Shown here: piece by piece, positions 8,155 through 16,193 of the stretch | How the letters are laid out: each line of letters starts with the position of its first letter | How positions within the stretch are numbered: the stretch's first letter is position 1 | Source: Acidobacteriota bacterium | GTDB lineage: Bacteria > Acidobacteriota > Blastocatellia > Pyrinomonadales > Pyrinomonadaceae | Direction of reading: 5' to 3' | Assembly: GCA_023391155.1 (NCBI GenBank) | Contig: JAEWBM010000035.1 | Location: forward strand, 1-31,241 | DNA length: 31,241 nucleotides | The notes under the pieces: generated by a model | What the model was told of the DNA's origin: nothing | The model's input: the letters and a program-made list of their open reading frames with translations, nothing else | Database searches by the model: none | Position numbers and translations under genes: made by a program

Positions 8155-8595
8155 ATGGCAATCAAGCTTATCGTGTTAGCCTTCATCGCGTCTTTGTCAC
8201 TGGTTCAAATTAGATCGTGTCACGATCATGAACGTCCAGACAAGGGAAACGAAGTGAGGGAAGTATTCAGTATCAATAGCAATGTTGAGTTGTTGTTCTT
8301 TTTTAAGAAAGAAGCTTCGAAAGCTGCAAAGGATGATTTTTTTGAGAATGTCCTTAATCAGCCACATCCTGGTGGCGGGTATTGGCCTCGGGACGGCGTT
8401 AAAGCAATGTTCGGAATTGACCGTGATGGCTACGAAGGATTCGGATTCAAGTTTATTGAAGACGCTTCTGAGCAGAATAAACAAGACATTAAGAAGCTAC
8501 TTTCCGATTCGCCATTGATACATAAGGTGTACGAGAACGTTGTGCCTAATGAGATCGACGACTTGAAGCCGCTCGAAGGTGACGTTAAGAGATAG
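8155..8595 (+). CDS. Small exported or lipoprotein-like protein of unknown function
   Basis: The 146-aa protein has a hydrophobic N-terminus (IKLIVLAFIASLSLVQI) followed by Cys22 in IRSC. This is only a weak lipobox, so it may be a lipoprotein or a cleaved secreted protein. The mature part is hydrophilic, Lys/Asp/Glu-rich and helical in look (KKEASKAAKDDFF, EQNKQDIKKLL), with one glycine-rich loop HPGGGYW. I recognise no family. GAGG 8 nt before the ATG supports the start. The gene is AT-richer than its surroundings and sits behind the second RHS-tail/leader unit, the same arrangement as the propeller gene upstream. A role as an orphan immunity protein is possible but unproven. Confidence 0.65.
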   Translation: MAIKLIVLAFIASLSLVQIRSCHDHERPDKGNEVREVFSINSNVELLFFFKKEASKAAKDDFFENVLNQPHPGGGYWPRDGVKAMFGIDRDGYEGFGFKFIEDASEQNKQDIKKLLSDSPLIHKVYENVVPNEIDDLKPLEGDVKR

Positions 8596-8668
8596 CATAA
8601 CAACCTACATCAAATCCTACACCAATGCCGGAATCCAGTGGTTTTCTCTATTCGACATTGAGGGTTAG

Positions 8669-9113
8669 CATCAGGTATGGGAACTCAACATGGGCAATTC
8701 GCCGACAAATGGCGGATTGATGCATCTTTCGTACGAATACGGTGAGTTCGACACGGGCGGGAATATCGACGAGACCAAGAATGCCGGCAACATCGTGCGC
8801 CAGACGATCAACTTTGATGGACTCTCGAACCCGTTCGTTCAAACACGAATGAAGAGGGGTCGGGCCTTCATTATTGCAATTCTCAGCACAGCTTCGCCGT
8901 ACAGTTCGGCTATACTTGGCGTCGATTCGCTAAACCGTTTGAATCGGCGACGGAGAGCATCACGCCCACCGGCGGCTCGCAGTCGGTGTCGTGGCAGCAG
9001 ACCTTCGAGTTTGACCGCTACGGCAATCGGAATTTGACGAGGCGAACACGACCTTTACCGGCTTTGAAAAGCTCTGCGAAAGCGGCAGCGCTCTTTGCGA
9101 GGAGTTGCGGTGA
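8669..9113 (+). pseudogene. RHS repeat protein fragment 3, frameshifted
   Basis: RHS coding is spread over several frames. From 8669 it reads LSYEYGEFDTGGN...NAGNIVRQTINFDGLSNPFVQT. After a shift come SATESITPTGGSQS and QQTFEFDRYGNRN. After another shift come EANTTFTGFEKL and ALCEELR, ending in TGA at 9111-9113. YEYG, DSLNRL, FEFDRYGNRN and FTYNAEN are all RHS-type motifs. At least two indels (near 8933-8942 and 9035) break the gene, so no functional product is expected. The sequence between 8596 and 8668 has no supported gene. Confidence 0.75.
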
Positions 9114-9155
9114 ACAATAAACCACCCGCGCCCGCGGGTGGTACTGACAACGGGA
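9106..9155. repeat. REP-like palindromic element 1
   Basis: Near-perfect palindrome ACCACCCGCG / CGCGGGTGGT at 9121-9142, preceded by GGTGAACAATAA and followed by ACTGAC. It shares flanks with the two elements below. The stretch 9156-9265 holds two more short palindromes, GGAAAAGCAGAGCTTTTCC and ATCGGCTACGCCGAT, and no gene. Confidence 0.6.
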
Positions 9156-9265
9156 CCGGGAACGGGGCGTGGGGCGAAGCCCCTGGGGATTCTCCAGTTG
9201 CGGTCGGAAAAGCAGAGCTTTTCCGCTCGGCGAGGGATCGGCTACGCCGATTTCGCTATGCTGGT

Positions 9266-9338
9266 GAGAGGTGATGGTGAACATTACCCCCCCTACCGCA
9301 GGTGGTAGTGACACGGACTCGCTCGTTCCTCCCTTTCA
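9266..9338. repeat. REP-like palindromic element 2
   Basis: A ~73-bp unit starts with GAGAGGTGATGGTGAAC, holds a degenerate palindrome (CCTACCGCAGGTGGTAGTGAC) in its middle, and ends in CTCGTTCCTCCCTTTC. It is repeated at 9346-9421. Confidence 0.6.
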
Positions 9339-9345
9339 GCGTGGG

Positions 9346-9421
9346 GAGAGGTGATGGTGAACAGTAAACCACCCGCTACCGCAGGTGGTACTGACTGGGA
9401 CTTGCTCGTTTCTCCCTTTCA
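9346..9421. repeat. REP-like palindromic element 3
   Basis: A ~76-bp unit with the same start (GAGAGGTGATGGTGAAC), the palindrome ACCACCCGCTACCGCAGGTGGT without the decay seen in element 2, and the same pyrimidine-rich end. RHS coding resumes immediately after it. Confidence 0.65.
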
Positions 9422-9451
9422 TTCACCTACAACGCCGAGAACAACAGGTAA
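9422..9451 (+). pseudogene. RHS protein tail fragment 4
   Basis: Nine codons, FTYNAENNR, then TAA. FTYDAEN-type strings are the RHS motif that normally follows the region seen in fragment 3. This piece is therefore probably the continuation of that gene, separated from it by the REP-like cluster. Confidence 0.55.
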
Positions 9452-9455
9452 AGGA

Positions 9456-9474
9456 CCCCGTCACGTGATCGGGG
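9456..9474. other. Inverted repeat after RHS tail
   Basis: CCCCG TCACGTGA T CGGGG forms a stem-loop 4 bp after the RHS stop. It has no T-tract, so it is not a typical terminator. Confidence 0.4.
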
Positions 9475-9559
9475 ATGATGGAGGGTCGATCTTGAATGAA
9501 TGAGAGTACCTCCCAGGTTGCATAAATAATGCAGGCCCGAACCCGTTTGAACTATTTTC

Positions 9560-9587
9560 TTGACCTTAGCGGATAATCGTGTAAAAG
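9560..9587 (+). promoter_or_regulatory. Possible promoter of the LamG protein gene
   Basis: TTGACC (9560-9565), a 16-bp spacer, then TAAAAG (9582-9587). It is followed by a ~160-nt leader up to the ATG at 9752. No coding is seen in 9475-9751. A short string at 9527-9547 (TAATGCAGGC..GAACCC) resembles the end of the two RHS leaders and may be a decayed third copy. Confidence 0.35.
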
Positions 9588-9751
9588 TTTAGGAGTACCT
9601 GCAAGCAAAAACAATCGTCCAATTCAGACAGAATTCGACGGCCTCTCGACGGGAAGAGTATGTTCGTCGATAGATCGCGCTAGTGAATCTCTAGCCTAGA
9701 CGCATGTAATTTTTTATTTAGGTGGTTGAAGAAAAGGAAGTAGGAAGAAAA

Positions 9752-12700
9752 ATGAATCAAGTCCCACGTTGTCCCCAAAAATTTGGAGCTATCCTTGTTG
9801 CCCTTGTTGCGGTTTTGGTAACCGCGGCTGCCCCCATTTACAAAATTGGCGGCTCTAAGGCAGAGGTCGTTACTAAGGTTCAGAAAGGCGGTATCGATCG
9901 CAAGTCATTGAGAAACATAGAAGCGATCGAGACCACGAGCTTATCGCCGTTTAGCGTAAGTCAAGACACCGGTGAGAAGCCGCAGTCTAAAGTATGGCGG
10001 CACGATGATCGTGCGTGGGCAGTGATGCCGAGCACCGCGCCCAGCGAGAGCGGGACATGGATCTGGCGGCTTGAGACCGACAATACATGGACAGCGGTTC
10101 TGCGAATTTCGACCGACACCGGAACGAAAGCAGATGTGAAAAAGGTGGGGGACATCGCTCACATCCTACTTTGGGATGGGACTTCAACGGAACTGGTCTC
10201 GGTCGAGTACGTACAAGCATCGACGAACTACCAGCTATGGACACAACGTGCCACCGCTACGCCGATAGCTCTTTCAGGAAGTGAAACGGCAACTATCGAC
10301 ATAGACTCGACGGGGCGCATGTGGTTAGCGGCAGACAGCAACACCGACGTCGTCGTTTACCACTCAGAAACACCGTATACAACCTTTAGCGGCCCTATCA
10401 CGCTCGCAAGCGGAACCAACAGCGACGATATCGCCGCGGTGATCGCACTCCCGGGCGACAAGGTGGGCGTAATGTGGTCGAATCAGGCCGCGGAACGATT
10501 TGGGTTCAAAATAAGAAATGACGAGGACCTGCCAGAGGTGTGGTCGGCAGAGGAGTTTGCGGCTTCCGGAAACAATGTGGCGGACGACCACATCAACCTC
10601 AAGGCAACGGCGGATGGAACGCTCTACGCCGCAGTTAAGACAAGTTACGACTCGGCAGGCCAGCCGGCAATAGCGATGTTGGTTCGCCGGCCGGACGGTC
10701 AATGGGACGACCTGTATCCGGTATCGGACTCAGGAACACGGGGGATCGTGATCCTCAACGAAATAGAGGAGACCCTGAGAGTTATTTACGCATCTTCAGA
10801 GGGGTCCGGGAACATTGTTTACCGGGAATCGCCCTTAGGGAAGATCGCATTCGCCCCGGCGGCGACACTGATCTCAGGAAGCCTTAACAATCCGACAAGC
10901 GCGAAGGAGAACTGGACGGATAAGGTTGTGGTGATCGCCGAGGGGTCGTCGCAGGCCAGGGGCGTTGAGCTCGGTTCCGTTCCAGGCCCGGGTGGAGGCT
11001 CACTGGTAGGCCACTGGCGAATGGACGAAGGGGGCGGACCTGAGCTGATCGACATTTCCGGGTACGTGAATAATGCAGCGATCAATGGTGCGCCCATTTG
11101 GGATATGGATGCAAAGGGAGGGCTTTCGCTATTTTTAGGAAGCGGTGATCATGGGGCGGTCGCGGACAACGAAAGCCTCGACATAAGCACGGCGATAACG
11201 ATGGCCGCGTGGATCAAGCCGAGCGGCGTTGCTGACACCCAATATGTACTGAAAAAATCTACGCAGGGCGCCATAGACGGATATGAGCTTTCACTGGCGA
11301 GCAGCGGGAAGGTATTCGTTCGATTCAATCAGGACACCAGTGGAAACACCTACCGAATCGATTCCACCACGGATTACCCCACGAGCAGCTCAGAATGGAT
11401 GCATATCGCAGCGACTTACGACGGGTCGACGATTAGGCTATTCATAAACGGGGTTGAGGAGATTTCGGCACCAGGCCCGACGTCGATCGCGTTGAACGAC
11501 CTCCCTCTCGGGATCGGGGCACAAGGAGACGGGTTTCGTAATTTTCGCGGCAGGTTGGACGATGTCCGTCTATATAACGTCGCTTTGCCGGCGAGCGAGA
11601 TCTTGTCACTGGCGACCAATCAACCCGCAACGGTTGATGCCGGTGAGCCGCAGGAAGTCAGTTTTCCTGCAGCAGCTACACTAGCCGGAAGTGCGACCGA
11701 TGACGGCAACCCTTTCGGAACACTAGTGACCAACTGGAGCAAAATTTCCGGACCAGGTACTGTAAGCTTTTCAAATCCTAGTGCTGCCGCGACTTCAGCG
11801 ACGTTTTCAGCACCGGGTGTTTACGTTCTGAGGCTGACCGCCGACGACGGATCGCTTCAACATTGGGACGAGACAGTTGTCACGGTGGTCGGCACCGGAC
11901 CAACGCTACTGGGACATTGGACAATGGAGGACGGATCAGGGACGGTGATCCACGATGAATCGGGCAATTCAAACGACGGTTCGGTCGGGTCGACCGATCC
12001 TCAATTCGTATCGCCCGGGCGTGTTGGCGTTTTCGCTCTACATTTTGACGGCAATGACGCGGTTACGGTTCCGGACTCTCCGACACTAAACCCGACATCC
12101 AGTATTACCATCGCGCTGTGGGTGAGACCGAATCGAGCCGGGACGCAGCATATCTTTAAGAAGGGTACAGGCACCTCGGGCGACACGCTTTCGTATGAGA
12201 TCTCGCTGAGCTCGACGGGCGCATCGAATGGATCGGAGCGAATATTTGGTCGATTCAGGATAGGAGGCACGGATTATCGTGTGAACGCGGACACGCAATA
12301 CCCGAAAAACGGAACCGACTGGATGCACGCCGCGGCAACATACGACGGCAGTTCGGTCAAACTGTATATAAACGGTGTATTGGAGGATGAGATAGCGGCG
12401 AGCGGGGACATCAATATTGTGGGTACCCCGCTGAGTATCGGCGCCCAGAACGGCACAAGTGAGTTTCTCGAAGGCTCGATGGACGACATACGGCTCTACG
12501 GAACGGCCCTATCGCCAGAGGAAATCGCAGCTCTCGCAAATCCGGCAGCCGAGAATACCGCGCCGGTCGTAAACGCCGGCACGGACAAGGTCATTTATCT
12601 TCCTGATGCGGCGAATTTGCAGGGGGTGGTAAGCGACGACGGCCTGCCAGAGCCGGGCTCGTTAGCGATCGAATGGAGCGTGACGAGCGGCCCGGGTTCC

Positions 12701-14092
12701 GTGACATTCGGAGACGCCAGCCAGCCGGTTACGACGGCGAGCTTTTCGGTGGTGGGGACGTACATCTTGAAGCTCACCGCGGACGACGGTGAATTTGTTG
12801 CCGATGATGAAGTTCAGATCGAGGTGTTGCCGCCCGTCATACTTCCGGATCCCATCGGATATTGGCCAATGGACGAAGGAGCTGGGAGCAGCATTCTGGA
12901 TCAAAGCGGAAATGGACATGACGGAGCGCTTGCCGGCAATCCGACGTGGAATGCGGATCGAATAAACGGCCCGTACTCGTTAAATTTGGACGGAACGGGA
13001 GATTGTGCTTTGGTGGACGATGCACCCGGCATACGCCTTACGGAATCGATCGCCATCGCTGCTTGGGTCCGACCGTCGGCCACTCGTACACAATATATTC
13101 TGCGAAAGGGCATCCAGAATGGAGCAAACCCAGGCGGTAGCGGGTATGAACTCTCGCTCGCAAGCAGCGGTACTGCATTTTTCCGGTTCAATCAGACGAT
13201 ACCCGGGAATACGTACAGGATCGATTCCAACGCACCGCTTGCCGTGGGTGTATGGACCCACCTTGTTGGTACATGGGACGGTACAACGATGCGCCTCTAC
13301 GTGAACGGCGTGGAGCAATCGGCAACGCAGGGATTTACCGGAACCATCTATGCGAACAGTTTACCGCTGGGAATCGGATGTCAAAGCAATGGCGGATCGG
13401 TGCTGAACGGGCGATTGGACGATGTTTACCTATTCGGCGAGGCATTGAGTCCGGTGATGATACAGCGAGTTTACGCGAACCGTTCGCCGGAACAGCCGAT
13501 CGATCCTACCCCGGAGGACGGGGCGGAAGGGGTGGCAACGTCTCCCCAGTTGACGGTAAGCGTTTCAGACCCTAATGCAGATCAGCTTAGCGTAGAATTT
13601 TACGGACGGCCCGCACCTGGAGGTTTAAGCAAGAAAATTGATGACGAAGCTCGTTTCCTTGGCACCTCGTTCGACCATATAGGGACGGTTGAAGAAGTAG
13701 CAGCCGGAGGTTCGGCAAGTCTTCAATGGGTAGGACTGATGGCCGAAACGGAATATGAATGGTATGTGGTGATCGACGACGGGTTGACGCGAACAACGGG
13801 CCCGCTCTGGTCTTTTACCACATTGGCTCCGACATCGGCACCGACGGTGGTTAGCGGACAAGTATTGGATGTGAACCGACGTCCGATTGGACGCGTACGT
13901 GTATCGGTATCGAACCTAGCGACGGGCGAGACGCGGACCGCGATCTCAAGCCCCTTCGGATATTTTGCGATCGACGGTATTCGAACGGGTGAGACATACA
14001 TGGTTACCGCGGCAGTCAAAGGGCGAACGTTTAAACAGGAGGTGATCTTGGTAAACGACAGGATCACGGACCTCGAAATTATCGAACGATAG
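9752..14092 (+). CDS. Secreted surface protein with three LamG domains, two PKD-like domains and CpR-like C-terminus
   Basis: The 1446-aa protein starts with a signal peptide (KFGAILVALVAVLVTAAAP). In order: an unclassified strand-rich region (~45-410), possibly a propeller; LamG/concanavalin-like domain 1 (~416-623, GHWRMDEGGG to LDDVRLYN); PKD-like domain 1 (~624-713); LamG 2 (~718-930); PKD-like 2 (~932-1027, LKLTADDGEF); LamG 3 (~1032-1243); an FN3-like segment (~1246-1358); and a carboxypeptidase-regulatory-like beta-sandwich (~1364-1446). LamG domains typically bind carbohydrate, so adhesion or polysaccharide binding outside the cell is likely. No catalytic domain is seen. The ATG at 9752 is preferred over the GTG at 9722 because it follows a purine-rich AGGAAG site and starts directly before the signal peptide. 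The last domain is shared with the proteins at 16194 and 20814. Confidence 0.92.
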   Translation: MNQVPRCPQKFGAILVALVAVLVTAAAPIYKIGGSKAEVVTKVQKGGIDRKSLRNIEAIETTSLSPFSVSQDTGEKPQSKVWRHDDRAWAVMPSTAPSESGTWIWRLETDNTWTAVLRISTDTGTKADVKKVGDIAHILLWDGTSTELVSVEYVQASTNYQLWTQRATATPIALSGSETATIDIDSTGRMWLAADSNTDVVVYHSETPYTTFSGPITLASGTNSDDIAAVIALPGDKVGVMWSNQAAERFGFKIRNDEDLPEVWSAEEFAASGNNVADDHINLKATADGTLYAAVKTSYDSAGQPAIAMLVRRPDGQWDDLYPVSDSGTRGIVILNEIEETLRVIYASSEGSGNIVYRESPLGKIAFAPAATLISGSLNNPTSAKENWTDKVVVIAEGSSQARGVELGSVPGPGGGSLVGHWRMDEGGGPELIDISGYVNNAAINGAPIWDMDAKGGLSLFLGSGDHGAVADNESLDISTAITMAAWIKPSGVADTQYVLKKSTQGAIDGYELSLASSGKVFVRFNQDTSGNTYRIDSTTDYPTSSSEWMHIAATYDGSTIRLFINGVEEISAPGPTSIALNDLPLGIGAQGDGFRNFRGRLDDVRLYNVALPASEILSLATNQPATVDAGEPQEVSFPAAATLAGSATDDGNPFGTLVTNWSKISGPGTVSFSNPSAAATSATFSAPGVYVLRLTADDGSLQHWDETVVTVVGTGPTLLGHWTMEDGSGTVIHDESGNSNDGSVGSTDPQFVSPGRVGVFALHFDGNDAVTVPDSPTLNPTSSITIALWVRPNRAGTQHIFKKGTGTSGDTLSYEISLSSTGASNGSERIFGRFRIGGTDYRVNADTQYPKNGTDWMHAAATYDGSSVKLYINGVLEDEIAASGDINIVGTPLSIGAQNGTSEFLEGSMDDIRLYGTALSPEEIAALANPAAENTAPVVNAGTDKVIYLPDAANLQGVVSDDGLPEPGSLAIEWSVTSGPGSVTFGDASQPVTTASFSVVGTYILKLTADDGEFVADDEVQIEVLPPVILPDPIGYWPMDEGAGSSILDQSGNGHDGALAGNPTWNADRINGPYSLNLDGTGDCALVDDAPGIRLTESIAIAAWVRPSATRTQYILRKGIQNGANPGGSGYELSLASSGTAFFRFNQTIPGNTYRIDSNAPLAVGVWTHLVGTWDGTTMRLYVNGVEQSATQGFTGTIYANSLPLGIGCQSNGGSVLNGRLDDVYLFGEALSPVMIQRVYANRSPEQPIDPTPEDGAEGVATSPQLTVSVSDPNADQLSVEFYGRPAPGGLSKKIDDEARFLGTSFDHIGTVEEVAAGGSASLQWVGLMAETEYEWYVVIDDGLTRTTGPLWSFTTLAPTSAPTVVSGQVLDVNRRPIGRVRVSVSNLATGETRTAISSPFGYFAIDGIRTGETYMVTAAVKGRTFKQEVILVNDRITDLEIIER

Positions 14093-14110
14093 TTTACTGA
14101 TGGGTAAGCG

Positions 14111-14494
14111 TTAGTCGGTTTGGTAGGTGGCGACGCTGGTGGGGGTTTCGTAGCAGCGGACCTTGTAGACGCGGACGCGTTCGTCGCCGACGCGGGTGTT
14201 TAGGTATTCGAGAAAATAGCGGGCGATGTTTTCGGCGGAGGGGTTAAGCTCTTCGTCGAAAGGGGGAAGCTCATTAAGATTGCGGTGGTCGAGGTAGCCA
14301 ACTATCTCGTCCGCCGCTTTTTTTAGGTCGCCGAAATCGATGAGGAGGCCGATGTTGTTGAGCTCGGCTCCGCGGGCGAAGATCTCGACCTTGTAATTGT
14401 GGCCGTGCAGGTTTTCGCACTTCCCTTTATAGCCGCGCAGCTGGTGTGCGGATGAGAAATTGCGCACGATCATTACCTCGTAGAAAGACGACAT
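14111..14494 (-). CDS. queD: 6-pyruvoyl-tetrahydropterin synthase family / QueD-like 6-carboxytetrahydropterin synthase
   Basis: The 127-aa protein is the full length typical of bacterial QueD. Zinc ligands are His17 (SSAHQL) and His30/His32 (LHGHNY), and the nucleophile is Cys26 (CENLHGH). Also present are the conserved DFGDLK (53-58), LDHRNLN with catalytic-type Asp69-His70, SAENIA (Glu88) and CYETPTS (Glu116, pterin anchor). In the queuosine/7-deazaguanine pathway, QueD makes 6-carboxy-tetrahydropterin from dihydroneopterin triphosphate. A folate- or biopterin-branch PTPS is the alternative and cannot be excluded from sequence alone. No other que gene is nearby. It is convergent with the LamG gene (18 bp apart). 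No clear Shine-Dalgarno sequence is seen. Confidence 0.9.
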   Translation of the reverse strand: MSSFYEVMIVRNFSSAHQLRGYKGKCENLHGHNYKVEIFARGAELNNIGLLIDFGDLKKAADEIVGYLDHRNLNELPPFDEELNPSAENIARYFLEYLNTRVGDERVRVYKVRCYETPTSVATYQTD

Positions 14495-14504
14495 CGTTGT
14501 TAGC

Positions 14505-14523
14505 AGCCGGACCGGATCCGGCT
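14505..14523. other. Inverted repeat upstream of queD
   Basis: AGCCGGA / TCCGGCT with a 5-nt loop starts 11 bp upstream of the queD ATG. It could be an operator or leader hairpin. It does not match a preQ1 riboswitch as I know it. Confidence 0.35.
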
Positions 14524-14647
14524 AAGTTCTATCTTATCAAATGAGAAGAAAGATAACCCGCCCGGGCAAATTGAAAAAAAAGTGAAATATTTACGCAAAA
14601 ATTTCATATATATTCGGTCTATGAATTGACCTGCATTTAATTTAGCG

Positions 14648-14665
14648 GCGTCATGCCCGTGACGC
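14648..14665. other. Inverted repeat upstream of the LuxR-type gene
   Basis: GCGTCA and TGACGC, 6 nt apart, lie 47 bp before the ATG at 14713: a candidate operator or leader hairpin. The AT-rich tract before it (14580-14625) includes TGAAAT...ATTTCA. No convincing promoter pair was found. Confidence 0.35.
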
Positions 14666-14712
14666 TAGACCGGCCACCCCGGGAATTTAGTTTCTAAAAC
14701 ACTGAGGAAAAG

Positions 14713-15834
14713 ATGAGCACTCTCAACCTGCCGAAGGGCTTGGTGGAAGAAATTTACGAATGTGCGGGGAGCGCAGACGAAAGCCACTGGCAGCACCTCT
14801 ATAAGAAGCTTGAAACGGCGATGTCGTCAGGCAGCGGCTGCATCAACTATACAACGCATGCGGATAACCGTGTCGTGCCGATCGCGACGACAAATCCCGC
14901 GGGATATGAGGAGTAGCTGAGTACGACATATTTCGCCGGGCTGCCATATCGCGATGTGCTGATAAATCTGAGGCCGGGCGAGATATTTTTGCGGCGGCGA
15001 TATTTGTCAGACTCGGCATTTAGGCGGACGGCCGCGTATAACGGGCTATTTAAGAAGGTGGGAAAATTTTTCCTGTTTAGCCAATGCCTGTTTACGAATG
15101 AGGAGTTTTCGGCAAATATCACATTTACGCGGCCGGAAACGCTGGAGCAATTTGGAAGGGACGAGGTGAATGAATATCGCGAGGGGGGGACGCATTTGCA
15201 GAGGGCATTGGGGCTGCAGATAGCGCTGACGACGGCGGCGGGTGAAAAGCGTTTGCTGAGCGACGGCTGGGACAAAATGAGACGGGCGGCGATATTTGTT
15301 GATGAGAAGGGCCGGGCGGCGTTTTGCAATAAGGCGGCACGTGAGGCGATGAAACGTGGGTTGTCGGTGAAATTGCAGCGGAACGGCGAACCGGCATTCG
15401 GCAGGCAGCGTGAGACACGGCAGCTGAGGGCGCTGATCGAGCGGGCATTTGCCGAAGGCGAAGGAGGGGTGATGATGGTGCCGAGGCCGGAGAACGAGCC
15501 GCTTTATGTGAGCGTTGCACCGCACGGAGAGAAATTTGGCCCGCCCGGGATGAGGCGGCGGATGGCGCTGGTGTTGATCAGCGAGCCGGCGAAAGCGGGC
15601 GGCGGGGCCGCAGCGGACCTGACCGAGCTGTTTGGATTGACAGCGGCGGAGGCCCGGGTGGCCTGTATGATAGCGGAGGGAGGTTCGATAGCGGAAATAT
15701 CGGACCGGCTTTCGGTAAGCGAGTTGACGGCGCGGACACATTTGAAACGAATTTTCGGCAAGACCGGGACGAAACGGCAATCTGCGCTGGTCCGATTGGT
15801 GCTGTCAATGCCGAACCAACATCACAAAAAGTAA
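14713..15834 (+). pseudogene. LuxR-type helix-turn-helix regulator split by an in-frame TAG
   Basis: A single reading frame runs from the ATG at 14713 (GAGGA ribosome site upstream) to 15834. It is broken only by TAG at 14914-14916 after residue 67. Without the stop it would be 373 codons. The N-terminal ~250 residues are a sensor-like region (LVEEIYECAG at the start, YFAGLPYRD after the stop, IFVDEKGRAAFCNKAAREAM mid-way, PAS-like in look). The C-terminus is a GerE/LuxR HTH: LTAAEARVACMIAEGGSIAEI, then SVSELTARTHLKRIFGKTGT. There is no phosphoacceptor receiver domain. Possible readings are a recent nonsense mutation, a sequencing error, amber recoding, or restart downstream (first in-frame candidate near 14956, without a good ribosome site) giving a truncated regulator with an intact HTH. 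Confidence 0.8.
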
Positions 15835-15847
15835 TATTGTTATAAAA

Positions 15848-15865
15848 ATCCCCCAAATGGGGGAT
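15848..15865 (-). terminator. Hairpin with T-tract on the minus strand
   Basis: ATCCCCC / GGGGGAT form a 7-bp stem around AAAT, 11 bp after the LuxR-type stop. The A5 tract is on the left, so the U-tract of a classical terminator would be made by minus-strand transcription. On the plus strand it is only a hairpin, but its location suggests it ends the LuxR-type gene. Confidence 0.45.
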
Positions 15866-16055
15866 GACATCGCCTGTGATTTCGGCGAAGATAAGGCGTT
15901 TAACAGAATTCACCCGTTCTGGAAAATGCCGATAAACCTCTCACAGATCGGCCGGAGTAACTAAAACACAGAGCTCCCGGAACCATAAGTAAACAATTTG
16001 AACACCAGTTTTGCGCGACACCTCTGGCCAGACTAGGCCTACAATCGCGTGAAGC

Positions 16056-16186
16056 GGGATCGGAAACTCCCATAGTGTGGCCCGAAAAGGGCCGATCAGT
16101 GACGAGCGTCCGCCGCGACCGGCAGAGACGCCCGCACATATTCAAGAGAAAGCAAACCGCTTTCTTGTAAAAGGAAATTTGGAGGA
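16056..16186 (+). promoter_or_regulatory. Structured leader and ribosome site of the beta-helix/cohesin gene
   Basis: The gap 15866-16193 has no supported gene. Its 3' half contains successive hairpins: GGGA/TCCC (16056-16071), GGCCC-GAAAA-GGGCC (16079-16093) and AGAAAGC-AAACC-GCTTTCT (16147-16165). The strong GGAGGA at 16181-16186 follows, 7 nt before the ATG at 16194. That site decides the start against the longer in-frame extension to 16077. No known riboswitch class was recognised. Confidence 0.45.
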
Positions 16187-16193
16187 ATCGCCC

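Noticed and set aside
9018..9314. 98-codon minus-strand frame across the REP-like cluster
   Set aside because: It runs through palindromic repeats and RHS remnant DNA, so it is most likely fortuitous.
9106..9421. Possible CRISPR array
   Set aside because: Units are 73-76 bp with internal palindromes and very short, irregular gaps. There are no regular spacers and no cas genes.
14495..14712. preQ1 riboswitch upstream of queD
   Set aside because: Only a simple inverted repeat (14505-14523) is present; the conserved preQ1 aptamer pattern is not seen.
14956..15834. Treating the downstream LuxR-type frame as a separate complete gene
   Set aside because: It is in the same frame as 14713-14913, lacks a good ribosome site, and the sequence between TAG and 14956 reads as continuous sensor-domain coding.
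16077..16193. N-terminal extension of the 1510-aa protein to 16077
   Set aside because: It would place the signal peptide ~60 residues inside, and GGAGGA lies at ideal distance before the ATG at 16194.
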